Shown: positions 33,291 to 44,799 of the stretch, piece by piece | Position numbering within the stretch: position 1 is the stretch's first letter | Layout of the letters: each line of letters opens with the position of its first letter | Program-made: the position numbers and the translations under genes | The notes under the pieces: generated by a model | Told to the model about the DNA's origin: nothing | The model's input: the letters and a program-made list of their open reading frames with translations, nothing else | Database searches by the model: none | Assembly (NCBI RefSeq): GCF_050948215.1 | Contig: NC_135161.1 | Location: 3,196,830 to 3,260,829 of the forward strand | Length of the DNA stretch: 64,000 bases | Direction of reading: 5' to 3' | Source of the DNA: Halictus rubicundus | Taxonomy: Eukaryota > Arthropoda > Insecta > Hymenoptera > Halictidae

Positions 33291-34020
33291 GCTTGGCAGC
33301 TGCGTCGCGAGGGAAAACTCTTCCCCGTCGTTTTTTCGAGGATCAACGTTTTCAACGGGAAACGCTTTGTCGTGGCTCGCTCTTTAATTCCTTTTCAAGC
33401 TTTGAAATTATTTTATCCGACGTCACGGACCTAGGCGCTGGTGTGGGTGAGGGTATGGGCTGTGGGTGTGGGTATGGGTATGGATATGGGCGTGGGCGCG
33501 GGCGCGGACGCAGGCATTTGCATAACAATCTCCGCAACCTTTGGTCTCCTGTTTACGCGGACACGAGTACCCCACCAGAGACCGGCCATCGTAAAAGATG
33601 GCAGTGTTTTTGGATATTTGTTCCCGCGACCGACCTATTTCGGCGAGTTTGATGGGCCGGGGACTTATGCGGTGAATTATGTACTGCGAAAGTTCTCCCG
33701 TGCGATTTTTACCCTTGGATCGTTTTGTCATTCCTTTTTCCGGGCTCGGTTGCGACGGCAATGGCGGCGACGGCGACGGCGACGGCGATGGCGGCGGCCA
33801 CCGCGGCAGCGGCTTTTAAGCCAAGTAACTTTTCCGCTTTTATAGCGACGGAATTCAGTTCCGAAGCGAGAAACCTTCGATCCCGATCGCCATGGTCCGA
33901 CGACTCGTCGCTTTTCTTTTCGAACACCGGCGACGCGACGCGACGCAACTGGGCTCGAACGGCTTTTCTACGATCGTTTCGAACTCTTCGTTCAGCGTCC
34001 GACTGCAATTAAGGTCGCAT
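33291..34020. other. CpG-rich block with G-rich and GGC-type tandem tracts
   Basis: GC and CpG are clearly higher than the surroundings. 33443-33510 is a run of GGGTAT/GGGTGT/GGGCGC units on the plus strand with many GGG triplets, and 33752-33812 is a degenerate GGCGAC/GGC triplet tract. Long frames here (for example 33725-34012 plus, 33709-34008 minus) are alanine/threonine low-complexity and overlap each other. A promoter or first exon of an unseen gene is possible but unsupported. Confidence 0.5.
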
Positions 34021-34751
34021 TCTTACGTTAAAGTACACCGGTAGCTTGCCGCCTCTTTCTTTTTTCTCCCGAGCTCACAGGTTTTTTAACTTCATCTCTG
34101 AAGCTTCGTACAAATAACTCGGAACACCGTTGCCCAGAGATAATAATTAAAGCTTGCGCATTATTGTGAATGTATAGTGTCCTTGGGAATAGAGCGAGTG
34201 TCATTCCACCCTCGTTCCGTTTCTTTCAGTGAAATAACTGGAAGAGTTTAATTATTTTCATCCAACGTAGAAACGGAATACGGGAACTTGAGGAGAGAAA
34301 AATATATATATGCGTACATATACCGTTCGTGTAAAGAATTCCATGTAAGCTTGATTACGGATATGGAAAAACTATATTTAATTGGAAACGAATATGATTA
34401 TTTCGTTTTTTGTCTCGACTCTGGTACGTTCTTCTTGAAATTATTACGCGACCATATATCACGTCTTCGGATTCATATTACATGGTGCGCTTACATGAAT
34501 CACGTGAACTTTATGTAAGCAACATTTCCTTACGACAGAATATCAATAAACGTTACATGCTCGATTTAATTCCATTATTATGAATATTTTGAAAAATACG
34601 ATCAGGTACTTCGGCCTTTTTTGTTTCAAACGGAATCGCCCCAATTCTTTGCAGAATTGACACTTACGTAAAATTATAAAGCGGAATAGTGATTAAGATG
34701 ACACACGTTTCGTATTTAGTTATTAACCCTCGGACTTCTGCGAGTTCTAGG
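34021..34751. other. Unassigned sequence
   Basis: No feature recognised. Confidence 0.3.
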
Positions 34752-34956
34752 ACTATGCCGGAGTCATTTCTGACCCTCGCCGATGTTTCACTAGTTTTCT
34801 TTCGATATAAGGAGATGGCTCGTGACCGGATCGTCGTATTTCGGATGAAGAAAGAGAAGGGGATAGCGATTTTCTTATTTCGAAATAGAAAGCGTCGTCT
34901 TATATCGGAATAAAACTGTACAAACTGCGACTGGTCACGAATGACTCCGACATAGC
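34752..34956. repeat. Small foldback repeat
   Basis: CTATGCCGGAGTCATTTCTG at the left is complementary to the CGAATGACTCCGACATAG segment at the right, and TTTCGATATAAG pairs with CTTATATCGGAAT further in. About 205 bp in all. Confidence 0.5.
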
Positions 34957-34959
34957 ATA

Positions 34960-36418
34960 CGGTAGGATAAATTGTTAAAACTGATTAACCACATTTCTTG
35001 CGATTTTTAATTTTTACAAAACACTATAAAAGTTGAAATTCTTTTCCGAAGCTGTATTATATAATTATTCGGAAAATCCTATTCAGATTGTTACAAAATT
35101 ACGTATTCTTGTTCACGCATTTATACGTTTAATATATTATAACATAAAACAAAGCAACGACTTCGTTAAATACTTTTAATTCTGAAGATATGTTATACGC
35201 ACCGTTGGCTCGCAAAATAAATTAACGCTTCGACGACACTGCTGTAATGAATTAACAAAAAGGAATAATAACAGTTTTAATATCAACACGGAAACGAGTC
35301 GATAGATATGGTACATTGAATGAAACGGAAATTCGACGTTTTTTTATTACAATAGACAGCAGTATAGTTGTATATCTTTATTTTAAGTAAAATCTGGTCT
35401 TGTATATCCAAAAAATCAGGATAGAAATGCCATACATATTCTTTCAGGATTAAAACTCAAAAATATTTAAAAATTGTGTTTAAACGCTTGGAACTACAAG
35501 ATACCATTCATTATGTAAAAGTATTTTAATTTTTTTACATTATATAAAAGTATGAATATTATTTTATTTTTTTCTGAACGTTAAAACAAATAATATGCTT
35601 CACGATATTTGATATTTGAGTTCATATTAAACATATTGTACCACTCACGTCTCTTACCGAATATTACCAATATATGTCTATACAGTGAATAGAAAGGAGT
35701 AAATATAATTGTTAAATTCGAAACCACAAATAAATCAATTATATTACAAAAAAATTGTTACAGTTAAACATAAATATTATTTTACTATTATTATTATTTT
35801 GTTAACAGAATTCAATTGTCACTTATTGAAGAGATTGCCGGATGTATGCCTAGAAATTTAAAAATCAATTAAATCAATTATGTTGCTTGCTAAATACCAT
35901 AAATCCATGTTCATAAAAATCTAAAAAATTAAAGATGCGCGTCAGTTCAGGCTCATCAAAATCGAGAAATCGTGAGAAATAGATAATCTAAACAATTACC
36001 TCGGCTTTAGATACTAAAATTAATATGTAAAAATTAATTATTTAATTAGAACATTTTAACAGGCAAGATATTTCACGAGCCTGTTTTATATTTACGGTTA
36101 CAGGCATACTTCGATACAAAAATGATTGCACTTTTTACATAATGCTAGATATTTTTCTAATTCCTGTTAATAATATTTCAGAATAAAGTTCAATATTACG
36201 CTTTTCTTAAATTTTTACGCATTTTTACTTAGGAATTGTATATTCCTACACAGTAAAAAAAGAGACTTAATCCTTATATTTTCTACGTTAAGTCCTAGTA
36301 TAGATATCATCTCGTACTACAGCAGCTTTCATAGAATTATATATATGTATATTACTATTATACTACGAAATACGTTTGAAATTTAGAACATGTTGCTATA
36401 CGGGCGCAGTAGGTGTAA
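34960..36418. other. Unassigned, very AT-rich sequence
   Basis: No gene, RNA or repeat terminus recognised. Confidence 0.35.
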
Positions 36419-36715
36419 ATGAATCAAAAACTTCCCTTGGTGGTAGTTCGGACTGCGACCAATCCGAACTCAATTGAGTATGCGAACGTAATTGCAATAC
36501 AACCCCACGACGTGTTGAATCACACAGTACACGTGTTCGATCTCAGCAATAACTGTCGCCTCCACCTAGTTGCATTTATCAAACGGACAAGTGACGGTCT
36601 AACAATATTCAACGACGTGTTGACACTGCAGACATTCCGTAACATTTATGGCCATGATTGTGAAGGAATATACAGACGTATGTACGAGCGAACTAAAATG
36701 GTTGTAGTCACATAA
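36419..36715 (+). CDS. Orphan ORF, 98 codons, unknown function
   Basis: I do not recognise this product. It begins MNQKLPLVVVRTATNPNS and has a varied, hydrophilic-to-mixed composition (segments VIAIQPHDVLNHTVHVFDL and RNIYGHDCEGIYRRMYERTK) with no low-complexity tract, signal peptide or membrane segment. Its base composition is less AT-rich than the 1.4 kb before it, and no competing long frame overlaps it. It could be a small gene, an exon, or a fragment of an endogenised viral or transposon gene. Chance remains possible at this length. Confidence 0.3.
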   Translation: MNQKLPLVVVRTATNPNSIEYANVIAIQPHDVLNHTVHVFDLSNNCRLHLVAFIKRTSDGLTIFNDVLTLQTFRNIYGHDCEGIYRRMYERTKMVVVT

Positions 36716-36768
36716 ATGTTAACTCTTTTGTTTCAGAATTGGATACGATATGATATAATTCCATTATA

Positions 36769-37485
36769 CAGGGTATTTGGCTACAGATGGAAGAAAATTT
36801 AATTTATTAAATTTCTCCATGACAATATAAAACGAAAATGAAGAGTAGAAAAATTTCGATTTCGGCTTCGTTTGTCAGTTATTAACAATTGAAAATCCGC
36901 CTGAAATGCGGCAACCCTACCAACAAAGGTGTACGTTGCGCACGTTATAGAGGCGCGCGACAGTCACGTAAACAAATATGCGCATTTTTGTGAATACTTG
37001 CACTTGCGAAGGTTACTTTTCAATATTTGTGGACACAATGGATATATGCAAACCATTTTATAGTGATCACCAGTAAATTACTTACGTGAGCGTGATTGTA
37101 GAGTGAAAACGCATTGATTCCTTCTACTCGATAATTCCATAGGACGGATATTAGAAATGCCCTTGTGGATTTTAACAAGTGAGTAGGTTCAATGTCGTGC
37201 AACGCTCAATTTGTGAATCCTTAAAACATTTTCACCTCGCTGGCGCCCCAAATGAGAACCAAGGTAAGCATGTATTTGTCACTTGTTACTGGACTGTCGC
37301 GCGCCTCTATGACGTACACAAAGGACACCTCTGTTGGTCCGGTTGCCGCATGTTAGGCGGATTTTTAATCGTTTATAACTAAAAGACGAAACCGAAATTG
37401 CCAATTTTTTATTCTTCAGTTTCGTCTTATATTGTCAGGGAGGACCACCCCCTAAATTTTCTTCCACCTGTTGTCGAACACACTG
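36769..37485. mobile_element. Foldback MITE, family A, copy 4
   Basis: TA-flanked, 717 bp, with termini CAGGGTATTTGGCTACAG and CGAACACACTG. The arms align with the other family A copies and the centre aligns with 23926-24603. It follows the orphan ORF by about 50 bp. Confidence 0.8.
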
Positions 37486-37687
37486 TATTTCAATAGGTAG
37501 ATCTACTGACCGATTTAGAACGGTTGAGAAGCACTATAATTGTTCTTGCGTACCATATAATTGTGATTTTATTGATGAACGTAATAGGAATCAATAAAAT
37601 AAAAAACTATTGGTGCAAAAGTCTATGTCGAGTCTGAGTCGACATAGGACTGCAAAGGGTTAACAGTATGAAATTTGATGCAAGATA

Positions 37688-37874
37688 CAGTGATTTCTAT
37701 ATATGTCGCCAAGGCCTAGATGATAAACGTCGCGGAATTATTCCCACTACCGCGAGGCATATCCCGTGAGGGATCACGAAGTTCAAGTAAACATGACACG
37801 GGTCGGTTATGTCTCCTGGGCAATACACGACGCTGGCAAGACCAGTGTTGTTGACATATATCGAGAATTCACTG
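37688..37874. mobile_element. Pogo-like MITE, family G, intact copy
   Basis: TA-flanked, 187 bp. The left end CAGTGATTTCTATATATGTC and the right end complement of CAGTGAATTCTCGATATATG form imperfect TIRs. It carries the ATTCCCACTACCGCG block shared with 634-757 and 42380-42450. CAGTG ends with TA duplications fit Tc1/mariner/pogo; the exact family is inferred. Confidence 0.7.
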
Positions 37875-38039
37875 TACTGCGGTAATTATTTATTTTAGCA
37901 ATTTCTCGCCGATTTCGATAATCTTGAGATATGTTGTGTTCTTTTACAAATGCCCATCGATCCAGAGGTGTAGATTCATCCCTAGGACGAATGACCATTA
38001 CTTTTCTTATACCCTTCTCTGATTCTTCTCTGTCGTGCA

Positions 38040-38226
38040 TGCGCGACAGTGTCACGTGACTAATCCGGCACTGGCAGAGAGAGGATAACTTTTTTCCCCC
38101 TCAATTCGAATCAATTCCCTTGATCTGGCGACCCTGGGTGGGCATGGGCATATTGGGCGCACGCCAATGCCCGCGAGCATAGGTGAGGGCAAAGTTACGG
38201 GAAAATTACGTCATTTGAATTAAGAC
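38040..38226. repeat. Interspersed repeat, family I
   Basis: The first half (GTCACGTGAC, GGCACTGGCAGAG, CCCCTCAATTCG) matches 49530-49655. The second half (GGGCATGGGCATATTGGGCG, GTCATTTGAATTAAG) matches 25548-25647. Confidence 0.5.
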
Positions 38227-38229
38227 GGT

Positions 38230-38903
38230 GATCATTCTATTTAACAATTTTTCTATGTTCGGAGAAGTAAAATACACTGCCCGTACGGACGATAGCCGAA
38301 CAGCAGTGATCTTGTACAATTAAAGAAAACGTAATGAATTATTAAATTCGTTAACGATTTCCGGATTCTTTGTTTCTCTTCTTTGTTACAATCTCTGTCG
38401 ATTAACCTGTTTATCGAGGCAACGATTAGGTAACAAATTAAAAATTGTAGGATCTGATCAATCAAATTAGGGTTATGAATATTTCTTATTTAAAATAACA
38501 TGTAAAATTGTAGTATTCGACTTAAATAATTGAAGTGCTCGAGAACGATATCTATTTGTCGACGATTAAGCAACAGTTTATGAAAATCAATACGTCGGTG
38601 CACTGTTCATTATATGTATAAATATATGACAGTCTTTCTGTCTGTATAATATTGATTTTTCAGAATATGCACTGCGTATGAAATTATGTTGGCTCAATGT
38701 TTCTGCTATCTTTTGATGCTTCACGGGGAAATACTTTTTCTATTTTTCTCTGTTGTGGTAAACAAAATTGTGGAGCGATAAAGAAAATATCTTATAACTT
38801 TTATATAATATAACTTTATAATATAACTTTTTCTACTGCCGGTATACTGCTTGTGGATGTATTGATTCAACTATAACATATCTCGCACTTTTTACAGAAA
38901 CAA
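38230..38903. other. Unassigned AT-rich sequence
   Basis: No feature recognised. Confidence 0.35.
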
Positions 38904-38905
38904 TA

Positions 38906-39231
38906 CAGGGTGAGACAGTAAAAACTACCACATGAAATAACTCATTGTTTATTGACTCTTTCAAAAAATGTTTGAAATGAAATTTATTGTATCCGAGGGG
39001 GCTCGTTGGAAAAACACAGTTCGATTTTTTAAGGGCTTATATTTTCTAAAACTAGATATCAAGGTGACCTTGAGTTTTCAAATGACACTATATATTTTTT
39101 TGTTGCTAGTCCCTATAACAAGGTACCTTCAATTCACCTCGGACACAATAAATCTCATTTCAAACATTTTTTTTTTTAAAGTTAATAAACAATTATTTAC
39201 TTCAGGTGGCAATTTTTACTGTCTCACCCTG
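38906..39231. mobile_element. Foldback MITE, family D
   Basis: TA-flanked, 326 bp. Termini CAGGGTGAGACAGTAAAAAC and complement; inner arms share AACATTTTTT/AAAAAATGTTTG and a short GGTGACCTT in the loop. Single copy in the window. Confidence 0.75.
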
Positions 39232-39234
39232 TAT

Positions 39235-40583
39235 AAGATAACGTAACATTAACTGAGTAAAACAATATACTGCGAATTTTTTGTCTTGCAGTGCATAAAA
39301 CAGGGTGACGATAGTGATACGGTCGAAAATTATTGCTTGAAATTCCGTTCCCAGAGTGATCGTATAAGTTATGGGCTACGCCTAAGCGAATGTATTCGAA
39401 TATCTAACCGAATGAAAATATGTGTTTCTGTAACAGAAATGGAGCAAATTGCATAGCTTATCGGTAAGACATTCGAGACCTTTCCCTAAGGCCTAAGGTT
39501 TCATCCGTATTTGAAATTTGTGTGGTACCCAGCGCGAAAATAACGCACGCGTATCGAATTCCGCATCTAAACGGGCCGCGTTTGCTCGGTTGCTCTCGAA
39601 CTCGAGTAATTAGTTCGGCTGATCGAACATTTATGAACGTGGGGCGGCATTCGTGAAACGCAATCGCGCCTCACCCCGTGGTCCTCGCGATTCGATGGCA
39701 CATGACTGCGCAGCTTGGAAGAACAATCTGCTGAATCCGGGAGTGGCGTTAGACATGTATGTATCCGCCGGAATTACGTTGCCCCTGGCTACCATAAAAT
39801 GTAACCGGTAGACAAACGTTACGGGACTTTAACGTGAATCATTTACTTTCATGAATGACGCATCTCTTCGGAGCTGTTCCGACCTTAAAATCTCCCGGCT
39901 ACCATCTCTTTTTTCTCTCCCTAAAATTTGTATTTCTATGATAATTTACGCTATCTTGCCGCTTTACTTGTTCATTTCATTTTATTACGATACGAAAATT
40001 AATTGTATGCGTGTACCAAACTTTTACACTCCCGTGTACGGTTTTAATTGTTTAAGATATAGGTACTAAAATTTTAGATAAGCAAAACATAGTAATTTGC
40101 ATTTATTAGGAATTTTGCACTTCCCTGGCTCGGTTTTAATTAGAAAATACGAATAAGTTAAGTTTGGCCTGGTATCATTTAGTCGTCTTCTTCCAACTGG
40201 CCTATTAGATTGATGGTACATTCCCTCGCAGTTAATCTTTTATGTTTGAAATTTCATGTTAAATTGTATTTGTTTGGCTACATGCTGAATGTTTAGACGA
40301 GTGCTGGGCACGGTTGGGGCCCCGGAAACCCTTGCTTCCCCCAACAACTTTTCTATCGTGCAGCGCGCACCTTCGTCGTATTCGCTGGTGTCTCGTGTCT
40401 TTGTTGCCCCACCGTATGTAGCTACGTAGCAATACGCAACAGGCAAAGCGCGACCTTTTTCCATGGCAACGGCGCTTACTGGAAGGGAACAGTAGGCTCT
40501 ACGGTGGGAATGGTTTCGTCTCAGTTAAGGCAAATGTGCGCAGCACTGGTTTAGGCAGTTACTCGAACGTACCACCTTAAGAG
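39235..40583. other. Unassigned sequence
   Basis: Partly GC-richer (39530-39830, 40300-40560). No domain recognised in any open frame. Confidence 0.3.
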
Positions 40584-40602
40584 ACAGTGAATTCTCGATA
40601 TA

Positions 40603-42307
40603 CCGTGTGTCCCGCGAACTCTGTCCACTTGAATATCTTGAAGTTGTAAGGTTTAAGAAACTACATAATATGGTATAAATGATATTCTTGCAAGTGGAGG
40701 CGTAGAGAAGATATAGAGGTCACCTTTGTTTTTTTAAATGGAATGTCAAATTCTTTATGCTCGATTTCGATAGATTGCCGTATTCTGAGTATAAAAGTAC
40801 TAAAGTATATTTGTCTTAAAACTTACTGTTGCTGAGATATTTGACTGTTTTCATGAAGAATGTTCGAAATGTCGGCCATCTGCAGGGATACAACGTTGTA
40901 GTCTTTGAACTGTTGCGTCTCTTACACGTCTTATTGTTGGAGCGTCTATTGTAACACACGCTGCGATAATTCGTTGCTTCATATCTTCCGGAGTTGTTAG
41001 TGCATCTCGACACACAATATTTTTCAATGTTCCCCACAAGAAAAAATCTAGGGGTGTTAAATTTGGGCTTCGTGCTGGCCAGCAAATAGTGCCACCGCGT
41101 CCTATCCATCGATTTGGGAATATTTCAGTAAGTGTATTTCTCACCCTCGAGCGTATTGTGTTGGACATCCATCGCGCTGATACCACATTGTCTGACGAAG
41201 GCTTAACGGTACGTTTTCTAATAAATTTGGCAATGTATTTCTTAAGTACATGTCATATTTTTGACCCGTAAAACTGCCGTTAATGATATAAGGCTCAATT
41301 ATTTGTTGCCCTATGATTCCACACCACACATCAATGGACCAGCGACGTTGATGATCAATTTCTCGTAGTCGGTGAGGATTTTTTATACTGACCAATAATG
41401 CGTGTTATGTAAATTAACACGCCCAGTGCTGGTAAAAGCAGCCTCATCGGTAAATAGTATTAAAGAGAAAAAAAGTGGACTGATTTGTAGCTGCTCTTGA
41501 GCCCATCCACAAAATCTAACACGATGTACATAATCCATGTGATGTAATTTCTGGTGAAGGCTAATGTGGTACTGATGATATTTGTGACGAGTGTGAATTC
41601 GTGATGCACTACTTTTGCTGACTTCAGATTCGCGCTGAATCTGACGTACACTGATGTGAGGATTATGATGTACCATTGCAACAACATTAATTTCATTATC
41701 TTCATCACTACATACAGGCTTCTCACGATTCGTCTTACGAACAGCGAGACTTCCAGTTTCTTTTAATTTTTTCACAATCTTTCAAAAATCTTGTGTGAAG
41801 GGCATATGCAGTTTGGATATCTTTCACCGTACAAATTTCGAGCCACAATTGCGTTTCTCTTACTTTCTCGATAAATTTGAAGCATTTCTAATTGTTCTTC
41901 GAATGAAAATTTCATATTGACTATCTTATGTTCACTAACTGAGAAACTGACTGACACTGAGAGACGTCGAAAGCCTACCAATGTTTACGTTTGACGTAGT
42001 GAGCATATCCTTGAATACGTTCCATAATGAAAGTAATAGAATGTAAACAGTCAAATATCTCAGCAACGGCAAGTTTTAGGACAAATACACTTTGGTACTT
42101 TTATATTCGGAATACGGCAATCTATCGAAATCGAGCATCAAAAATTGGGCATTCCATTTAAAAAAACAAAGGTGACCTCTATATCTTCTCTACGCCTCCT
42201 CTTGCAAGAAGTTTTTCTTAAACCCTACAATTTCTGTAAGTAATGTTTTCTCGTATTGTTTGAAATAATCAAGATATTCAAGTGGACAGAGTTCGCGGGA
42301 CACACTG
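40603..42307 (-). mobile_element. IS630/Tc1/mariner-type transposon, DD41D-like, with long TIRs
   Basis: TA-flanked, 1,705 bp. Arms starting with GTGTGTCCCGCGAACTCTGT are nearly complementary for about 250 bp and include GGTCACCTTTGTTTTTTTAA, similar in layout to 19044-20290. The minus strand encodes a frame-broken transposase. Confidence 0.85.
40851..41915 (-). pseudogene. Transposase of the 40603-42307 element, three frameshifts
   Basis: From the ATG at 41915 four consecutive frames cover a whole transposase of about 350 codons: 41915-41772, 41775-41383, 41395-41141, 41186-40851. Motifs in order: FSFEEQLEMLQIYRES and AVRKTN (DNA-binding part), LFTDEAAF (first Asp), YQRDGCP (second Asp), WPARSPNLTPLDFFLWG (third Asp). 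Counting across the last break gives about 41 residues between the last two Asp, which fits the DD41D group, give or take one. Proteins of this type are often labelled Tc3-like in insect genomes. The frameshifts make it inactive. Confidence 0.8.
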
Positions 42308-42489
42308 TATGTCAATAACACGGGTCTTGCCAGCGTCATGTATCGTCCAGGAGACATACCTAAGCCGTGGTACGTTTACACTTCTCGGCGTCCGATGCCT
42401 CTCACGGGGTATACCCCCCGGTAGTGGGGATAATTCCGCGACATTTATCATCCAGATCTTGACGACACATATAGAGAAATCACTGTACA

Positions 42490-43030
42490 GAACAACTCGG
42501 AGATGGTAAAAGTAATAATAAGATGGTAATGTAATAAATGAAACATAAGATAGTTTGAAATGAATGAAATGTTACGTACGGAGGTTTGTCCTGCTTGACT
42601 TTTGATCCTTTTCTGAGAGGCATATGCTAGTGCAAGGGGCCTGCTGTTTAGAACCGAACTGAACCGGTGCAGCGGTCTCACGATGGCGCAACAGGCTGGA
42701 CCAATTCCAGGAAATTCTGGTCGAATCTAGAACACACCAGTGCCACCGCCATCTTTTAAAATCAATTTTGCTGGTATACATACAAGGGGCACGGTGGTAT
42801 ATGTATAAATCTTCTCATGAGCAGGTGCACTTCAGGTATAGCTTCGACCGGATTATAGTCGCTTTCACTCTTCATTAACCATGCAGTACTTACTGTTAGG
42901 AAGTCTAGTCTAAAACAACCCTGCACTTCTCGGCGCATCAAAATTTGAGAGAAAAGATTCGGTGTCCACGACAAAATACACACAACCAATTGTAGGCTTA
43001 AAGCTGAATTTGAATATGTACGTACATACA
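42490..43030. other. Unassigned sequence
   Basis: Open frames at 42448-42781 and 42762-43031 lack recognisable domains. Confidence 0.3.
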
Positions 43031-43032
43031 TA

Positions 43033-43300
43033 GAGGGTGTTCATTTGAAAACTTTCAAGCCGAATATCTCGAAAAGTATGGAAGATATTAAAAAAGTGTA
43101 AAACACGTGTCCAAGGATTTCGAGGTGGAAAGAGGGGGGGGGGGGGAGCAGTATCAGTTTTTTATTTGGGTGGCGTTTTCAAGGTCATTTAAAGTTCAAC
43201 TTTGTTTTTTCAAATGGAAACCTATATTTTTTATTATGGGATCATATTGTACGTAAAAAGTCCAGCAATTTTCGTAGGATACTTATTTTTTATCTACGCA
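43033..43300. mobile_element. Single end of a long-TIR Tc/mariner-like element
   Basis: GAGGGTGTTCATTTGAAAAC after TA, then GCCGAATATCTCGAAAAG, AAGGTCATTTAAAG and TTTTTTCAAATGGAAA, the same layout as the arms at 40603 and 19044. The family match is with 12225-12285. A 13-G run lies at 43134-43146. Confidence 0.5.
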
Positions 43301-44148
43301 CTGGTTTATTATTATTCATTATTATTATTATTATGTGTACAATTGTGTCATTGAGACTAGAAAAATCAAAAGCTATGCTAATAACATTAGAATAATGAAC
43401 ATCAATGCACTAATGAAAATTTGATCAATATTGTTAATTAAATGATATTTAATTCACTTAAAATAGCAATACATGGAAAATATCTTCAATTTAACATTGA
43501 ATTAAGTAATTTATAATTAGCAGTGTTTAATGTCAGTATAGAAATAAGAGGTAAAGTAATCCGTATAAATGTTTCATTAACGCGAATGCTCAATTAATTT
43601 GCATGAAATTTGATTTTGAAGGATATGTTCGATCTCCTTGTTCAATTCACGTGTCGAGTGTAGCAGATAATTCAATCGAGATCCGCGCGGTGATGTATCA
43701 GTATGTAAATGATGTCCATTAATCAAATGGCATTGTATTAGATCAGACACAGAAACAAAATGGGGCGTGCCACGTAACTGGGTGTAATCGATTCAGCTAT
43801 CAATGATAAAAATGAATTCCGACGCGAGGACATACTACATTTATGGTAAGCTAATGAATTCAATTTGTTAAAAAGACCATCTCTGGAACACAATTTCATA
43901 AATTGTAGCATATAGTTGTATAACGATAATAATTCATAATTTTTGGCAGTAATATTTCATTGAATAATTGATTTTATTATTTAAGTCTTTTCATTTTATT
44001 ATTTAAATCTCCAACTGGATATGAAACAAAATTTTTCCATTAAAATTGTATCCCGTAAACATGTAAATTCCGTTACATATAACTTTTAAAAATGTGAAGA
44101 TAATAACAGCTATTTTAAAAATTCAGTAAACAAGAAATTTTCTGCATA
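43301..44148. other. Unassigned AT-rich sequence
   Basis: A short ATT repeat lies near 43310-43333. Nothing else recognised. Confidence 0.35.
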
Positions 44149-44149
44149 C

Positions 44150-44795
44150 ATATGTATAAAATCTGCAAAAATTAGCACTTGTGAATACTTCTGTTATTTT
44201 TTAAAATATGAAAAAACTTTATCAACCAAAGTTTCTCAGTATGAAGAGGACTACAATATGGCTACATGTTTTTATACACTATTCGATGCAGCCCGTCATT
44301 CTATATACAAAAATAGTAACCTATGTATGTCAAAAAATTATTAATTCAAGAGATATTTCAACTTCAATTTTGTTAAATTCTGTAGATTTTAAATACCATC
44401 ATTTAAATACCACAGATGGTAAATACCATCATTTAAATACCATGGATGGTAAATACCATCTTTTCGTGTTTATCTCAACGCGAAATAAGATCTACAGAAT
44501 TTAACAAACTTGAAGTTGAAATATCTTTTAAATTAATCATTTCTCGCCATACATAGCTTACTACCTTTGTATAAAGAATTATGAGGTGTATCGAATAGTG
44601 TATAGAAAAATATACGCTTTTATTTTAAAAAATTAAGATGACCGTGAAATCTTTGAAACTTTTTCACCTGTAAAAAAAAACTGTTATAGCGATATTATAG
44701 TCCTCACGGTACTGAAAAATTTGGTTAAAAAGTTTTTCACATTTTCAAAAATAACAGAGATATTCACAAGTGCTTATTTTTATAGGACCACCCTG
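44150..44795. mobile_element. Foldback MITE, family C, with tandem repeat in the loop
   Basis: The right end reads GGACCACCCTG before TA. The left end has lost its terminus but GCACTTGTGAAT, GTTAAATTCTGTAGAT and the intervening arm are complementary to the right half. The loop holds a 30-bp unit repeated 2.3 times (44391-44460), containing TACCATCATTTAAATACCA. Confidence 0.65.
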
Positions 44796-44799
44796 TATG

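Larger units (their letters stand above)
40585..42485. mobile_element. Pogo-like MITE, family G, split by a nested transposon
   Basis: The left end CAGTGAATTCTCGATATA (40585-40602) and the right part 42308-42485, ending GAGAAATCACTG before TA, together reconstruct the layout of 37688-37874. The 40603-42307 element sits in the TA of the terminal sequence. Confidence 0.75.

Noticed and set aside
33709..34012. Alanine/valine-rich ORFs on both strands
   Set aside because: They are translations of the GGC-type triplet tract and overlap each other.
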